From positions 21,958-85,957 of the forward strand of contig CAYRDX010000009.1 of assembly GCA_964423205.1 (NCBI GenBank): 64,000 nt of DNA, written 5' to 3'. The notes beneath the pieces were generated by a model. That model searched no databases. It was given only the letters and a program-made list of their open reading frames with translations, and was not told the DNA's origin. The translations under genes and the position numbers were made by a program. Shown one piece after another: positions 54,604 to 63,265 of the stretch; position 1 is the stretch's first letter; each line of letters begins with the position of its first letter. The stretch is from UBA6168 sp964423205 (GTDB lineage: Bacteria > Bacteroidota > Bacteroidia > Chitinophagales > Saprospiraceae).

Positions 54604-55767
54604 ATGAACATTTTCCCACGAAATATTACGAGTACTCTTACAGAAAGGTTGAAGACTTTTCCTGTTGTAGCCATAACCGGCCCCCGGCAGGCAGGTAAAA
54701 CAACCCTTGCTAAATCTTATATCGAAAAACTACCTACGCCCTGGATTTATTTGGACCTTGAGTTGCCCACTCATCTGAACAGGCTACGGAATGCTGAGTT
54801 GTTTCTAAAGCAGAATGAGGATAAACTGGTTGTTATTGATGAAGTTCAGCGAAAGCCTGAGCTTTTTCCCCTCATCAGGGCATTGGTTGACATGAAAAGG
54901 GTGCCTGCCCGTTTTCTGATACTGGGCTCTGCGTCACCTGAACTTTTGCGCCAGAGCTCTGAAACCCTTGCAGGAAGAATATCTTATCTTGAACTAACTC
55001 CCTTTCACTGGCTGGAATTGCCGGGTATCAATTACCAGAAACATTGGCTGCTGGGCGGTTTCCCGCCTGCACTATTTGCCGAAAACGAGAACTATTCCTT
55101 TCAATGGTTAGAAGATTTTGTGGCTACTTTTATCGAAAGGGATTTACCTCAATTCGGACTAAATGCTCCATCTCAAATTCTTCGAAATCTATTGCGGATG
55201 CTTACCGGGGTTCATGGTTCTTTACTCAATCAAAGCACGCTGGCAAATTCATTGGGTATTACAATGCCGACGATTAAGCGATATCTTTCCTACCTGGAAA
55301 GTGCTTATTTCATTAGATTTTTATCGCCATGGCATACCAATATCAACAAGCGACTGGTGAAAACACCGAAAGTATTTTTCCGGGACACCGGTGTGTTGCA
55401 TGTCATAGCATCCATTTACAATCAGAATCAATTAATAGGGAATCAGATTGCAGGGACATCATGGGAGGGATATGTTGTTCAACAGATTTTGGCAAACCTT
55501 CCTCAAGGGATTTACACCTATTTTTATCGCACAAAAGATGGTGCTGAGTTGGATTTGATTCTTGTCAGGGGAAACAAGCCTGCGCTGGCTTTGGAAATGA
55601 AAATGTCATCGCAACCATCCTTGAACAGGGGAAACAGACTGGCTATGGATGACTTGGGAAATCCTTTCACTGTTATTGTTTCTCCTTCTGCAGGCGACTA
55701 TCCGATAGAAGAAAACGTGCAGGTTTGTGATATTGAAAATCTGTGGAAATACATTCAAAGGCTGTAA
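54604..55767 (+). CDS. AAA ATPase with DUF4143 domain
   Basis: 387 residues. N-terminal AAA_14 domain: Walker A GPRQAGKTT (residues 26-34), Walker B KLVVIDEVQRKPELF, sensor RFLILGSASPELLRQSSE. The C-terminal DUF4143 region (~170-387) has ERDLPQFGLN, LANSLGITMPTIKRYLSYLE (winged-helix-like) and FYRTKDGAELDLILVRGNK (nuclease-like ELDLIL segment). The family is widespread and often mobile or defence-associated, and its function is unsettled. It follows the sulfatase/transposase debris and marks the end of that accessory region. Confidence 0.9.
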   Translation: MNIFPRNITSTLTERLKTFPVVAITGPRQAGKTTLAKSYIEKLPTPWIYLDLELPTHLNRLRNAELFLKQNEDKLVVIDEVQRKPELFPLIRALVDMKRVPARFLILGSASPELLRQSSETLAGRISYLELTPFHWLELPGINYQKHWLLGGFPPALFAENENYSFQWLEDFVATFIERDLPQFGLNAPSQILRNLLRMLTGVHGSLLNQSTLANSLGITMPTIKRYLSYLESAYFIRFLSPWHTNINKRLVKTPKVFFRDTGVLHVIASIYNQNQLIGNQIAGTSWEGYVVQQILANLPQGIYTYFYRTKDGAELDLILVRGNKPALALEMKMSSQPSLNRGNRLAMDDLGNPFTVIVSPSAGDYPIEENVQVCDIENLWKYIQRL

Positions 55768-55853
55768 AAACCTTGCACCTTTTCCCCTTTTTTCATCGCC
55801 CATTTCACCGGGAATCGTAATTTGGCGACCTTCACAAATTCAAATCAACTTGC

Positions 55854-56768
55854 ATGAAAATCAAATGGCAGGGGGTGTATCCGGCCCTCACAACCAAGTT
55901 TACCAAAGACGACAAACTGGATATTCCGGCATTTCACAAAAACTTACAGGCGCAGTTGGATGCCGGTATCGACGGAGTGATATTGGGCGGTTCATTGGGC
56001 GAAGCCAGCACACTGCTGCCGGAAGAGCGAATAGAGTTGCTGAAAGCTGCCATTGATTTTGCCGGAGGCAAAATTCCGGTGCTCATGAACGTTGCGGAAC
56101 GCAGCACGAAAGCTGCGGTGAAAGCTGCACGGGATGCAGAGGACAACGGTGCTGACGGCATCATGTTGTTACCACCGATGCAATACAAAGCCACCGATGC
56201 AGAAGTGGTGGACTATTTCAAAGCGGTTGCTGCGGAGATTTCCATCCCTATTCTGATTTACAACAATCCGGTTGACTATAAAATCGAAGTTTCACTCGGC
56301 ATGTTCGAGCAACTGTTGAAGCACAGTAACATTCAGGCGGTAAAAGAAAGCACGCGCGACCTGTCGAATGTGACCCGCATCCGCAACCGCTTTGGAGAGG
56401 ATTTGAAAATTCTATGCGGCGTGGATACCCTGGCCTTGGAGAGTTTCCTGATGGGTGCCGATGGCTGGGTGGCCGGACTGGTTTGCGCTTTTCCGCGGGA
56501 AACAGTGGCGATATACCGCTTGGCCAAAGCTGGTCGTCTGGAAGAAGCCAGAGCCATTTACCGCTGGTTTATGCCCATTCTGGAATTGGATATCAGTCCG
56601 CAACTGGTCCAGAACATCAAACTCGCTGAGGTGGTCACCGGTATCGGTACGGAGCAGGTCAGGGCCCCCCGGCAACCGCTTTCCGGCACAGAAAGAGACC
56701 GTGTGATGGCAATTCTGGAAAAAGGAATGAAGACGAGGCCGCAGTTGCTCGATTACTTAAGCTTATAA
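55854..56768 (+). CDS. DapA-family lyase, probable hydroxyproline-pathway deaminase
   Basis: 304 residues, TIM barrel of the dihydrodipicolinate synthase family. Motifs: GGSLGEASTLLPEERIEL, PILIYNNPVDY (Tyr) and IQAVKESTRD with Schiff-base Lys164. True DapA has GTTGE where this has GGSLGE, so it is a catabolic relative. With a semialdehyde dehydrogenase, a 4-hydroxyproline epimerase and a flavoenzyme downstream, the best assignment is 1-pyrroline-4-hydroxy-2-carboxylate deaminase, which makes 2-oxoglutarate semialdehyde. Related family members act on other keto acids. Confidence 0.82.
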   Translation: MKIKWQGVYPALTTKFTKDDKLDIPAFHKNLQAQLDAGIDGVILGGSLGEASTLLPEERIELLKAAIDFAGGKIPVLMNVAERSTKAAVKAARDAEDNGADGIMLLPPMQYKATDAEVVDYFKAVAAEISIPILIYNNPVDYKIEVSLGMFEQLLKHSNIQAVKESTRDLSNVTRIRNRFGEDLKILCGVDTLALESFLMGADGWVAGLVCAFPRETVAIYRLAKAGRLEEARAIYRWFMPILELDISPQLVQNIKLAEVVTGIGTEQVRAPRQPLSGTERDRVMAILEKGMKTRPQLLDYLSL

Positions 56769-56773
56769 TTGGG

Positions 56774-56862
56774 TTGAGGAGGTTTAGAAAGTTGAGAAGT
56801 AGAGTCGTTTACTCAACCCCCTCAACCCCCTCAACTCCCTCAACGTCCTCAACCTTTTCAAC
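56774..56862. repeat. GTTGAG-type hairpin repeat between catabolic genes
   Basis: ggttgaggagg-type units at 56774-56800 are followed by complementary cctcaac units (five copies) at 56812-56855. The element can fold into a long hairpin in the leader of the next gene. It is the same family as the repeats at 22298-22480 and 28129-28445. Confidence 0.7.
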
Positions 56863-56870
56863 TTCCAAAT

Positions 56871-58460
56871 ATGCTTCCCAACGAAAAGAACCTGATTGGA
56901 TACGAATACTCGGCAAAGGGTTCTGAAACCATATTTGCCACCAACCCCGAAACCCTGAAAAGATTACCCGGCGATTTTGCATTGGCAACAGATGAGGAAT
57001 TGGAACTGACGATGCAAAAAGCGCATGAGGCATGGAAAGTTTACCGGGGAACGAATGGTGTGGAAAGAGGAGCTTTCCTACGGGCAATCGCCGATGAAAT
57101 TGAATTGTTAGGTAATGCCCTGATTCAACGCGCGATGGAAGAAAGCGGCCTGCCAGAAGCCAGATTGGCTGGTGAACGTGGACGCACCTGCAACCAGCTT
57201 CGTGCCTTTGCCGCCCAGGTGGAGGAAGGTTCCTGGGTGGAGGCCAGCATCGACACGGCCATACCCGACCGCAGTCCTGTACCAAAGCCTGATATCCGCA
57301 AAATGAATCTGGCCATTGGCCCGGTGGTGGTGTTTACGGCGAGCAATTTCCCTCTGGCCTTTTCGACAGCAGGGGGCGATACGGCTTCTGCATTAGCGGC
57401 AGGTTGCCCAGTCATAGTGAAAGCCCATGAGTCGCATCTTGGCACCAATGCCATGGTTGCCGAAGCCATTATGAAAGCAGCAAAAAAATGCAAAATGCCG
57501 GATGGCGTATTTTCTTCTTTGTTTGGACTGGGTTATGGATTGGGAGCTAAACTGGTAGAGCATCCGCTGACACAGGCTGTGGCATTCACGGGTTCTTTCA
57601 GAGGTGGTAAAAATCTTTTTGATATTGCCAACCGGCGCGAAAAGCCCATTCCCGTTTTTGCAGAAATGGGCAGCATCAATCCCATGTTTCTGTTGCCTTC
57701 CATGTTGAAGCACAAAGCTGAAACCACAGCAAACATCATCGCAGCTTCGGTAACACTCGGTGCCGGACAGTTCTGCACCAATCCCGGCGTGGTTGTAGTT
57801 CCCGATGATGAATATACAACTCCTTTCCTCGACTTTCTCAAGACTGGATTTGCAAGCATTCAGGCTGCAACCATGCTCAATAAAGGCATATTCGACAGCT
57901 ACTTGATGGAAAAAACCAAAAACCTTGGCGAGAAGGGTGTGGCCCTGGAATTTGAGGACAAAGGTGAGCAAAAAGGCCTGAAGGCAAGAGCAACCGTAGC
58001 TTCAGTCAGGGCGGTGGAGTTTATTGCCAATCCGAATCTGCACCGTGAAGTATTTGGCCCCTTTACGCTTTTGGTAAAATGCAAAGGCAGTGAAGAAATG
58101 CTGGCAGCAGCCAATGCCCTGGAAGGACAGTTAACGGCTTCGGTATTTGGCAGCGATGATGAATTGCTCAAAAACAAAAGCCTCATCATCACGCTCCAGG
58201 AAAAGGTAGGCCGGCTGATTTTTAACAGCGTACCGACCGGGGTAGAAGTATGCCCGTCGATGCACCACGGTGGCCCCTTCCCGGCTACAACCGACAGCCG
58301 TTATACATCGGTTGGTATTTCGGCCATCAAACGATTCGTCCGGCCGGTGGCCTATCAGGATTGTCCTGCTGCACTGTTGCCGGATGCATTGCAGGATGGC
58401 AATCCCTTGGGAATTTTGAGGATGGTGAATGGGGTTTTCACCGCCTTCAAGGAGTCATGA
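56871..58460 (+). CDS. 2-oxoglutarate semialdehyde (2,5-dioxovalerate) dehydrogenase
   Basis: 529 residues, ALDH superfamily, ketoglutaric semialdehyde dehydrogenase-like. Motifs: VVVFTASNFPLAFSTAGGD (cofactor), CPVIVKAHESHLGTN, AFTGSFRGGKNLFDIAN, PVFAEMGSINPMF (general-base Glu) and AGQFCTNPG (catalytic Cys302). It oxidises 2-oxoglutarate semialdehyde to 2-oxoglutarate with NAD(P), the last step of the hydroxyproline route. The upstream DapA-family gene and downstream epimerase support this. The sequence is complete. Confidence 0.9.
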   Translation: MLPNEKNLIGYEYSAKGSETIFATNPETLKRLPGDFALATDEELELTMQKAHEAWKVYRGTNGVERGAFLRAIADEIELLGNALIQRAMEESGLPEARLAGERGRTCNQLRAFAAQVEEGSWVEASIDTAIPDRSPVPKPDIRKMNLAIGPVVVFTASNFPLAFSTAGGDTASALAAGCPVIVKAHESHLGTNAMVAEAIMKAAKKCKMPDGVFSSLFGLGYGLGAKLVEHPLTQAVAFTGSFRGGKNLFDIANRREKPIPVFAEMGSINPMFLLPSMLKHKAETTANIIAASVTLGAGQFCTNPGVVVVPDDEYTTPFLDFLKTGFASIQAATMLNKGIFDSYLMEKTKNLGEKGVALEFEDKGEQKGLKARATVASVRAVEFIANPNLHREVFGPFTLLVKCKGSEEMLAAANALEGQLTASVFGSDDELLKNKSLIITLQEKVGRLIFNSVPTGVEVCPSMHHGGPFPATTDSRYTSVGISAIKRFVRPVAYQDCPAALLPDALQDGNPLGILRMVNGVFTAFKES

Positions 58461-58802
58461 CCCCTTGGATGAAATCAAAAATCAAAAATCATTTGCTCTT
58501 AAATCTTAAATCAGGATAGAGAGAAATAAAAAAGCCAGACGATAAATGGGGCATGGCCCGAAGCTAATTCAGAGCAAAGCCGTAACGGGGCTACGCCCCT
58601 AAATGTAACTTTGATAACTATTTACTATAAACCGTACCGGGGCTATGCCCCTGAGATTTCGTAAAAAGAAGGGAGGTTTTTCCAGATCGTCTATGAGGCC
58701 CTCAAAATCAAAAATCAAAAATCATTTGCTCTTAAATCTTAAATCAAAACGTGATCAACTAAACCGCAATGACGGGGTACCAACCCCTGAAATTGATACA
58801 CC
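58461..58802. repeat. Intergenic region with 42-bp direct repeats
   Basis: The sequence atcaaaaatcaaaaatcatt and the following ~22 bases occur at 58472-58513 and again at 58703-58745. Between them are two related hairpins, ggggctacgcccc (58588-58600) and ggggctatgcccc (58639-58651), of a common intergenic repeat type. No gene is seen in these ~340 bp. Confidence 0.75.
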
Positions 58803-59804
58803 ATGAAAAAAACCTTCTTCTGCATCGATGCGCATACCTGTGGGAATCCGGTCAGACTGGTAGCAGCCGGAGGGCCGCCACTGGAAGGAGGCAGCATGGC
58901 TGAGAAGCGACTGCATTTTCTCAGGGAATTCGACTGGATCCGCAAAGGACTCATGTTTGAGCCGAGGGGCCACGACATAATGTCGGGCAGCATTTTGTAC
59001 CCGCCTTCCGACCCGGCCAATGATGTGGGGGTGCTTTTCATCGAAACGAGCGGCTGCCTGCCGATGTGCGGTCATGGCACTATCGGGACCATCACCATTG
59101 CCATAGAAGAGGGCCTGATACAACCCAAAATACCCGGGGAGGTGCGCATGGAAGCGCCGGCCGGATTAGTAAAGGTGGAATACCGGCAGGAAGGCAAAAA
59201 GGTAAAATCCGTCAAACTGACCAATATTCCGTCCTTTCTCTATCTGGAAAATCTGGAAGTAGAGTGTCCGGATTTAGGACCTATCACGATGGATGTGGCC
59301 TATGGTGGTAACTTTTACGCCATCGTTGACCCGCAGGAAAATTTTCCCGGACTGGAGCACTATACTGCTTCGCAACTCATACAGTGGAGTCCGGTGCTGC
59401 GAAAACGCCTGAATGAAAAGTACGAATTCAGGCATCCCCTCGACGCCAATATCACGGGGCTGAGCCATATACTGTGGACGGGAAAAACTATTTCACCAGA
59501 AGCTACTGCCCGCAATGCCGTGTTTTATGGTGAAAAAGCCATCGACCGCTCGCCCTGTGGAACGGGAACTTCCGCCCGTATGGCTCAGTGGTTTGCCAAA
59601 GGCAAACTGAAGGAGGGCGACCGCTTCATCCATGAAAGTTTCATCGGAAGCCAATTCATTGGAACCATCGAAGGTGTGACCACCTGCGGCCCTTACCCTG
59701 CCATCATTCCCGGCATTGAAGGCTGGGCGCGCATCACCGGTTACAATCACATCATTATTGACGACGATGATGACCCATACGCGTTTGGGTTTCAGGTGAT
59801 TTAA
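58803..59804 (+). CDS. 4-hydroxyproline 2-epimerase (proline racemase family)
   Basis: 333 residues. It is a proline racemase fold with two catalytic Cys: Cys89 in LPMCGHGT and Cys252 in DRSPCGTGTSA. This pair marks 4-hydroxyproline epimerases and proline racemases, whereas 3-hydroxyproline dehydratases have Thr at the second site. RGHDIMSGSILYPP and DANITGLSHILW also fit. It converts trans-4-L- to cis-4-D-hydroxyproline, the first step of the pathway. The next gene probably oxidises the D-form. Confidence 0.9.
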   Translation: MKKTFFCIDAHTCGNPVRLVAAGGPPLEGGSMAEKRLHFLREFDWIRKGLMFEPRGHDIMSGSILYPPSDPANDVGVLFIETSGCLPMCGHGTIGTITIAIEEGLIQPKIPGEVRMEAPAGLVKVEYRQEGKKVKSVKLTNIPSFLYLENLEVECPDLGPITMDVAYGGNFYAIVDPQENFPGLEHYTASQLIQWSPVLRKRLNEKYEFRHPLDANITGLSHILWTGKTISPEATARNAVFYGEKAIDRSPCGTGTSARMAQWFAKGKLKEGDRFIHESFIGSQFIGTIEGVTTCGPYPAIIPGIEGWARITGYNHIIIDDDDDPYAFGFQVI

Positions 59805-59935
59805 CGGTGCAACGGTACAGCGGTACACGGTGCAACGGTACAGCGGTACACGGTGCAACGGTGCAACGGTACAGCGGTACACGGTACAGCGGTACAGCGG
59901 TACACGGTTCAACGGTACACGGTTTGGCATTCCAA
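59805..59935. repeat. Minisatellite of ~7-8-bp units
   Basis: About 16 head-to-tail units of cggtacag, cggtaca and cggtgcaa in changing order, with higher-order units such as ggtgcaacggtacagcggta. It fills the spacer between the epimerase (stop 59802-59804) and the flavoenzyme (ATG 59968). It is open in several frames by chance, and the ORF extension across it is not real. Confidence 0.9.
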
Positions 59936-59967
59936 GGGGGGTAATTTTTACTAAAAAAATTGGTCAC

Positions 59968-61209
59968 ATGAAAACAACAATCATCGGCGGCGGCATCATA
60001 GGGCTGTGCAGCGCTTATTATCTGCAAAAAGGTGGTCATGCAGTGGAAGTGCTGGAAAGAGGCGATTTCAGCGACGGATGCTCGCATGGCAATGTAGGAC
60101 TTTTGGTGCCGAGCCATTTTATACCGCTTGCAGCGCCGGGTGTCATATCGAAAGGACTGAAATGGATGTTCGATTCGAGCAGTCCATTTTACATACAACC
60201 ACGCTTGGACCTTGATCTAATGGGTTGGTTGTGGCAGTTTTACCGTTCGTCCAACAAGCGCCATGTGAAGCGGTCAGTGCCGCTGTTGCTGGATTTCCAT
60301 AAGCAGAGCAAGGCCTTGTACCGTGAATTAGCCAAGGAGCTGGATTTCAGTTACGAAGAAAAAGGCATGCTTTCGGTTTGTAACAGCGAAGCGGCGTTAA
60401 GAGAGGAAATTCACGTTGCGAAGCAGGCCGAACAACTCGGTATGCAAGTGAGGGTACTTGATGATAAGGGAATACAGGAATTCGACACCGGCACCGAACT
60501 GAGAGCACGTGGTGGTGTATGGTTCGGCGACGATGCACACCTCCACCCCGGGCAACTGATTCAGGCTTTAAAGAAAAACCTGTCGTTGAAAGGTGTGAGT
60601 TTCCACTCCAATACCGAGGTATCGGGTTTTGTAAAAGAAGGCAAGTCCATCAAAGCGCTGATTACTGGAAATGGTGTGCAACATCCGGTAGAGCAAGTGA
60701 TACTGGCCGGTGGTGCATGGTCTGCTGGTCTTGCCCGCAAACTGGGCCTGTACATGCCCATACAGCCCGCAAAGGGTTATTCCATCACCATGTCGAAACC
60801 AGACGATTCACCAAGACTTCCGGTCATTCTCTCCGAAGCCAAGGTCGTGCTGACGCCCATGGGCAAAGAGTTGCGCATAGGCGGAACACTGGAGATGAGT
60901 CATTTCAACGAACAAATCAAAAGAAACAGGGTGCAGGCCATCGTGGATGCCGTGCCCGCTTATTTCCCAAAATTGCAACCCAAAGTTCCGGTTAAAGATT
61001 CCGAAATCTGGTATGGATACCGTCCCTGCTCACCCGACGGATTACCTTATATCGGACGGCCAAAAAGCCTATCCAATATCCTGATGGCCTCCGGACATGC
61101 CATGTTGGGCATCAGCCTTGGCCCCGCCACCGGACGGCTGGTTTCTGAGGTGATTAGTGGAAATACCCCGTCTTTGGAAATGGGGATGTTTGCTGTGGAG
61201 CGATTTTGA
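59968..61209 (+). CDS. FAD-dependent D-amino-acid (D-hydroxyproline) dehydrogenase
   Basis: 413 residues from ATG 59968 (MKTTIIGGGIIGLCSAYYL). The longer frame crosses a minisatellite and is rejected. Dinucleotide motif GGGIIG at the N-terminus, then HGNVGLLVPSHF (FAD contact), HPGQLIQALKKNLSLKGV, VILAGGAWSAGLARKLG, and the C-terminal YRPCSPDGLPYIGRPK and GHAMLGISLGPATGRLV. This is the DadA-like DAO family. By context it oxidises cis-4-hydroxy-D-proline to pyrroline-4-hydroxy-2-carboxylate, the substrate of the gene at 55854. Confidence 0.9.
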   Translation: MKTTIIGGGIIGLCSAYYLQKGGHAVEVLERGDFSDGCSHGNVGLLVPSHFIPLAAPGVISKGLKWMFDSSSPFYIQPRLDLDLMGWLWQFYRSSNKRHVKRSVPLLLDFHKQSKALYRELAKELDFSYEEKGMLSVCNSEAALREEIHVAKQAEQLGMQVRVLDDKGIQEFDTGTELRARGGVWFGDDAHLHPGQLIQALKKNLSLKGVSFHSNTEVSGFVKEGKSIKALITGNGVQHPVEQVILAGGAWSAGLARKLGLYMPIQPAKGYSITMSKPDDSPRLPVILSEAKVVLTPMGKELRIGGTLEMSHFNEQIKRNRVQAIVDAVPAYFPKLQPKVPVKDSEIWYGYRPCSPDGLPYIGRPKSLSNILMASGHAMLGISLGPATGRLVSEVISGNTPSLEMGMFAVERF

Positions 61210-61229
61210 GGTATTTACCCTGAGTGCTC

Positions 61230-61290
61230 GGGGTGAAGAACTGAGGAATAGAAGAACTGAGGAATAGAAGAACTGAAGAATTGGATAATT
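61230..61290. repeat. Short tandem repeat gaactgaggaatagaa
   Basis: Two full copies (61238-61269) and a degenerate third unit of a 16-bp sequence just after the flavoenzyme gene. No hairpin potential. Confidence 0.75.
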
Positions 61291-61362
61291 GAAGACCGAT
61301 TTTACAGGAATACTCACACTTTGGAATGGAAACCATGGTTTTCTCCACAAATCCTCAAATCC

Positions 61363-61563
61363 TTAGTTACTCACCTCCGCCCTAACCCATATCAGGTATT
61401 TTCCACCCTGAGGCAGCTTCGATGACAAGAAACCCTTATCTTGCATCCACATTTGAGAAACCTCCCAGACAAACTGGTCCTGTCTCCACAAACTCCCTTT
61501 ATTTATTAGAAACACTATCGGGAATTTCGATTCCTTGAAACTGTATTTTCTGTGCTGTCTGCA
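61363..61563 (-). pseudogene. C-terminal remnant of an unidentified protein
   Basis: A minus-strand frame of 66 codons without an ATG near its start ends at TAA (61363-61365). The translation has protein-like composition: YSFKESKFPIVFLINKG, then FVWEVSQMWMQDKGFLSSKL, then PQGGKYLIWVRAEVSN. It is preceded in frame by a stop (61564-61566). It looks like the end of a beta-rich protein whose gene has been lost. The family is not recognised. Confidence 0.3.
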
Positions 61564-61630
61564 TCAGACCCATAGCTCATTCGGACGCACAGAACGGTAA
61601 ACCCAAATTTTGACAGAAAACAAAACACTA

Positions 61631-61735
61631 ATGACACGATCACTATCTACCCTTAAAGTGCTGGACTATCTTCTCGTTGTAATCATCGCCTTCCTTCTCA
61701 TTTTCAAGATTTTCCTGAACGGCATGTTCTGGTAG
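61631..61735 (+). CDS. 34-residue single-pass membrane peptide
   Basis: ATG 61631 to TAG 61733-61735. It encodes a basic start (MTRSLSTLK), one hydrophobic helix (YLLVVIIAFLLIFKIF) and the end LNGMFW. Such microproteins are easy to miss. Composition is convincing but it has no neighbour with a clear link. The family is not recognised. It could be a chance ORF. Confidence 0.4.
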   Translation: MTRSLSTLKVLDYLLVVIIAFLLIFKIFLNGMFW

Positions 61736-61771
61736 GGACTTCATGCTGTTTTTTTGCCACAAAAGCACTAT

Positions 61772-61886
61772 GTAAAAAGGCAAAAGGTAAAAGTCAACCC
61801 CGAAGGGGCAAGTAGGCAAAAGTTTGGCAACTGATTTTCAAGTGGCTAAGAAAACAATTTGGCAACTTTATTTTTGACTCATTGCT
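61772..61886. repeat. Dispersed palindromic repeat, copy 3 (GGCAAAAG family)
   Basis: Contains aaaaaggcaaaagg, then ggcaaaagtttggcaactg, the core ttttcaagtggctaagaaaa and the tail tttttgactcattgct. The last two match copy 2 (35681-35772). An insertion-like ccccgaaggggc sits at 61798-61809. Confidence 0.75.
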
Positions 61887-62035
61887 AAAACACAAAATCT
61901 GTTATAGCATTTGGAGTCTTGGTGTTTTGAAGACTGCACCTACCTTAGAAGCGGCAATTAGCAATTTACCTGAAGTTACTTATTGTCCTTCCTTGTTATG
62001 GTTACCTTTGGCGGAAGAAGATATACCATAAGAAC

Positions 62036-62800
62036 ATGAAAACAGCCCTCATTCGTCCCGTCAGTCCAAATATGGCAGCCTGTGAGCTGACCCATCTGGA
62101 GCGCCAGCCCATTGATGTCGAATTAGCAGTAAGGCAACATGCAGAATATGCCAAAGCCCTTACGGAACTTGGCTGCGAACTGCTGTGGGCTGAAGCTGCA
62201 CCCGAACTTCCCGATTCCGTTTTTGTGGAAGATTGTGCCATTGTGCTGGACGAACTGGCCATCATCACCCGGCCGGGCGCTGAAAGCCGCAGGGCCGAAA
62301 CAGCAGGGGTGGAAGAGGTGCTGCGGAAGTACCGGCAACTACATCACATTACCGAGCCGGGAATCCTGGACGGCGGCGATGTGCTGGTGCTGGGCAAAGA
62401 AATATTCGTGGGACTGTCCTCCCGCAGCAATGAACAGGCTGTCCGGCAAATGCAGCGTATCCTTTCACCTTATGGATATAGCCTCAGGGGAGTCAGTGTG
62501 AATGGCTGCCTGCACCTGAAATCAGCGATAACACAGGTAAGCGAAGACACCGTCCTGTTGAATCCGGCCATGATAGAGCGCCAGATTTTTTCACATTTCA
62601 AACAAATAGAAACCCACCCGGAAGAACCCTTTGCCGCCAATGCACTACTGGTCAATGATACCCTGATTTGCTCGCTGGAATTTCCAAGGACAGCCCTCTT
62701 GCTGGCTAAAGTCTGCCTGGATATTCTTTTGGTGTATAATTCGGAAGTGGTGAAGGCAGAGGGTGGGGTGAGTTGTTGTAGTGTAATTTTCAATAATTAA
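62036..62800 (+). CDS. Dimethylarginine dimethylaminohydrolase (DDAH) family amidinohydrolase
   Basis: 254 residues, pentein (amidinotransferase-like) fold. Catalytic residues: FVEDCAIV (substrate-binding Glu/Asp), GCLHLKSAIT (His ~162) and the C-terminal Cys in EGGVSCCSVIF. A second substrate loop reads EPGILDGGDVLV. DDAHs convert methylarginines to citrulline. Related members are N-terminal arginine or ornithine-forming hydrolases. It is not clearly in the hydroxyproline operon, being ~830 bp downstream, though both concern amino-acid breakdown. Confidence 0.9.
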   Translation: MKTALIRPVSPNMAACELTHLERQPIDVELAVRQHAEYAKALTELGCELLWAEAAPELPDSVFVEDCAIVLDELAIITRPGAESRRAETAGVEEVLRKYRQLHHITEPGILDGGDVLVLGKEIFVGLSSRSNEQAVRQMQRILSPYGYSLRGVSVNGCLHLKSAITQVSEDTVLLNPAMIERQIFSHFKQIETHPEEPFAANALLVNDTLICSLEFPRTALLLAKVCLDILLVYNSEVVKAEGGVSCCSVIFNN

Positions 62801-62892
62801 GAGATTGTATAGGGGCCGTGTAATTTGTGTTTCAGAATAAAGTTTGGGATTTAGTTGAGGTATAGAGTATTTGCTTTATTTAATCACAAATT

Positions 62893-62944
62893 TCTCTTGC
62901 TGATCGTACTTTTCTTAATAGCTCAGGATACGACCAGCAAGAGA
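62893..62944. terminator. Hairpin between convergent genes
   Basis: 16-bp arms tctcttgctgatcgta and tacgaccagcaagaga (one mismatch that is G-T in RNA) with a 20-nt loop. It lies between the DDAH gene (+) and the small membrane gene (-), so it may end both transcripts. No long T-run. Confidence 0.55.
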
Positions 62945-62991
62945 GGTTTCAAATTATAAGCAATGTGGCAACGTGTCTATTCAGATTGCAT

Positions 62992-63243
62992 CTAATTTGA
63001 TTCAGCTACTCTGTTCAGATTTTTGAATTCTCTGATTCTATTAATTTGTGAAAATAAAACAACAGCACTCACAAGAATTTTCATTTGAGACCGGACTTCA
63101 GGCAGGAATATCCAAATCCAAATCAATAGTGATATAGCTGCAAGTAGTGATAATATAAGCCTGTTTCGAGGTAGTAGTCCATTTGAAAAACGATGGCCAA
63201 AATACATGATTAATAAAACTACGGTGATTAATAAAAATTCCAT
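62992..63243 (-). CDS. Small membrane protein next to tail-lipoprotein (third module)
   Basis: 83 residues with two hydrophobic segments: MEFLLITVVLLIMYFGH at the N-terminus and LILSLLAAISLLIWIWIFL (29-47), then a possible weaker third (ILVSAVVLF), and a polar basic C-terminus (INRIREFKNLNR). It begins 22 bp after the stop of the Cys-tail lipoprotein on the same strand. In position and size class it parallels the 48-residue protein after 53530. It may be an immunity or transport helper. The family is not recognised. Confidence 0.6.
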   Translation of the reverse strand: MEFLLITVVLLIMYFGHRFSNGLLPRNRLILSLLAAISLLIWIWIFLPEVRSQMKILVSAVVLFSQINRIREFKNLNRVAESN

Positions 63244-63265
63244 GCTATAATTTTTTTAATATGAA

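Noticed and set aside
59805..59935. Possible CRISPR array or N-terminal extension of the flavoenzyme
   Set aside because: No unique spacers. The extension would encode a repetitive RYSGTR-like peptide, and the FAD-binding motif starts properly at ATG 59968.
62992..63243. Holin-like reading of the small membrane protein
   Set aside because: Two hydrophobic segments and a basic tail fit a holin superficially, but no endolysin or phage gene is nearby.
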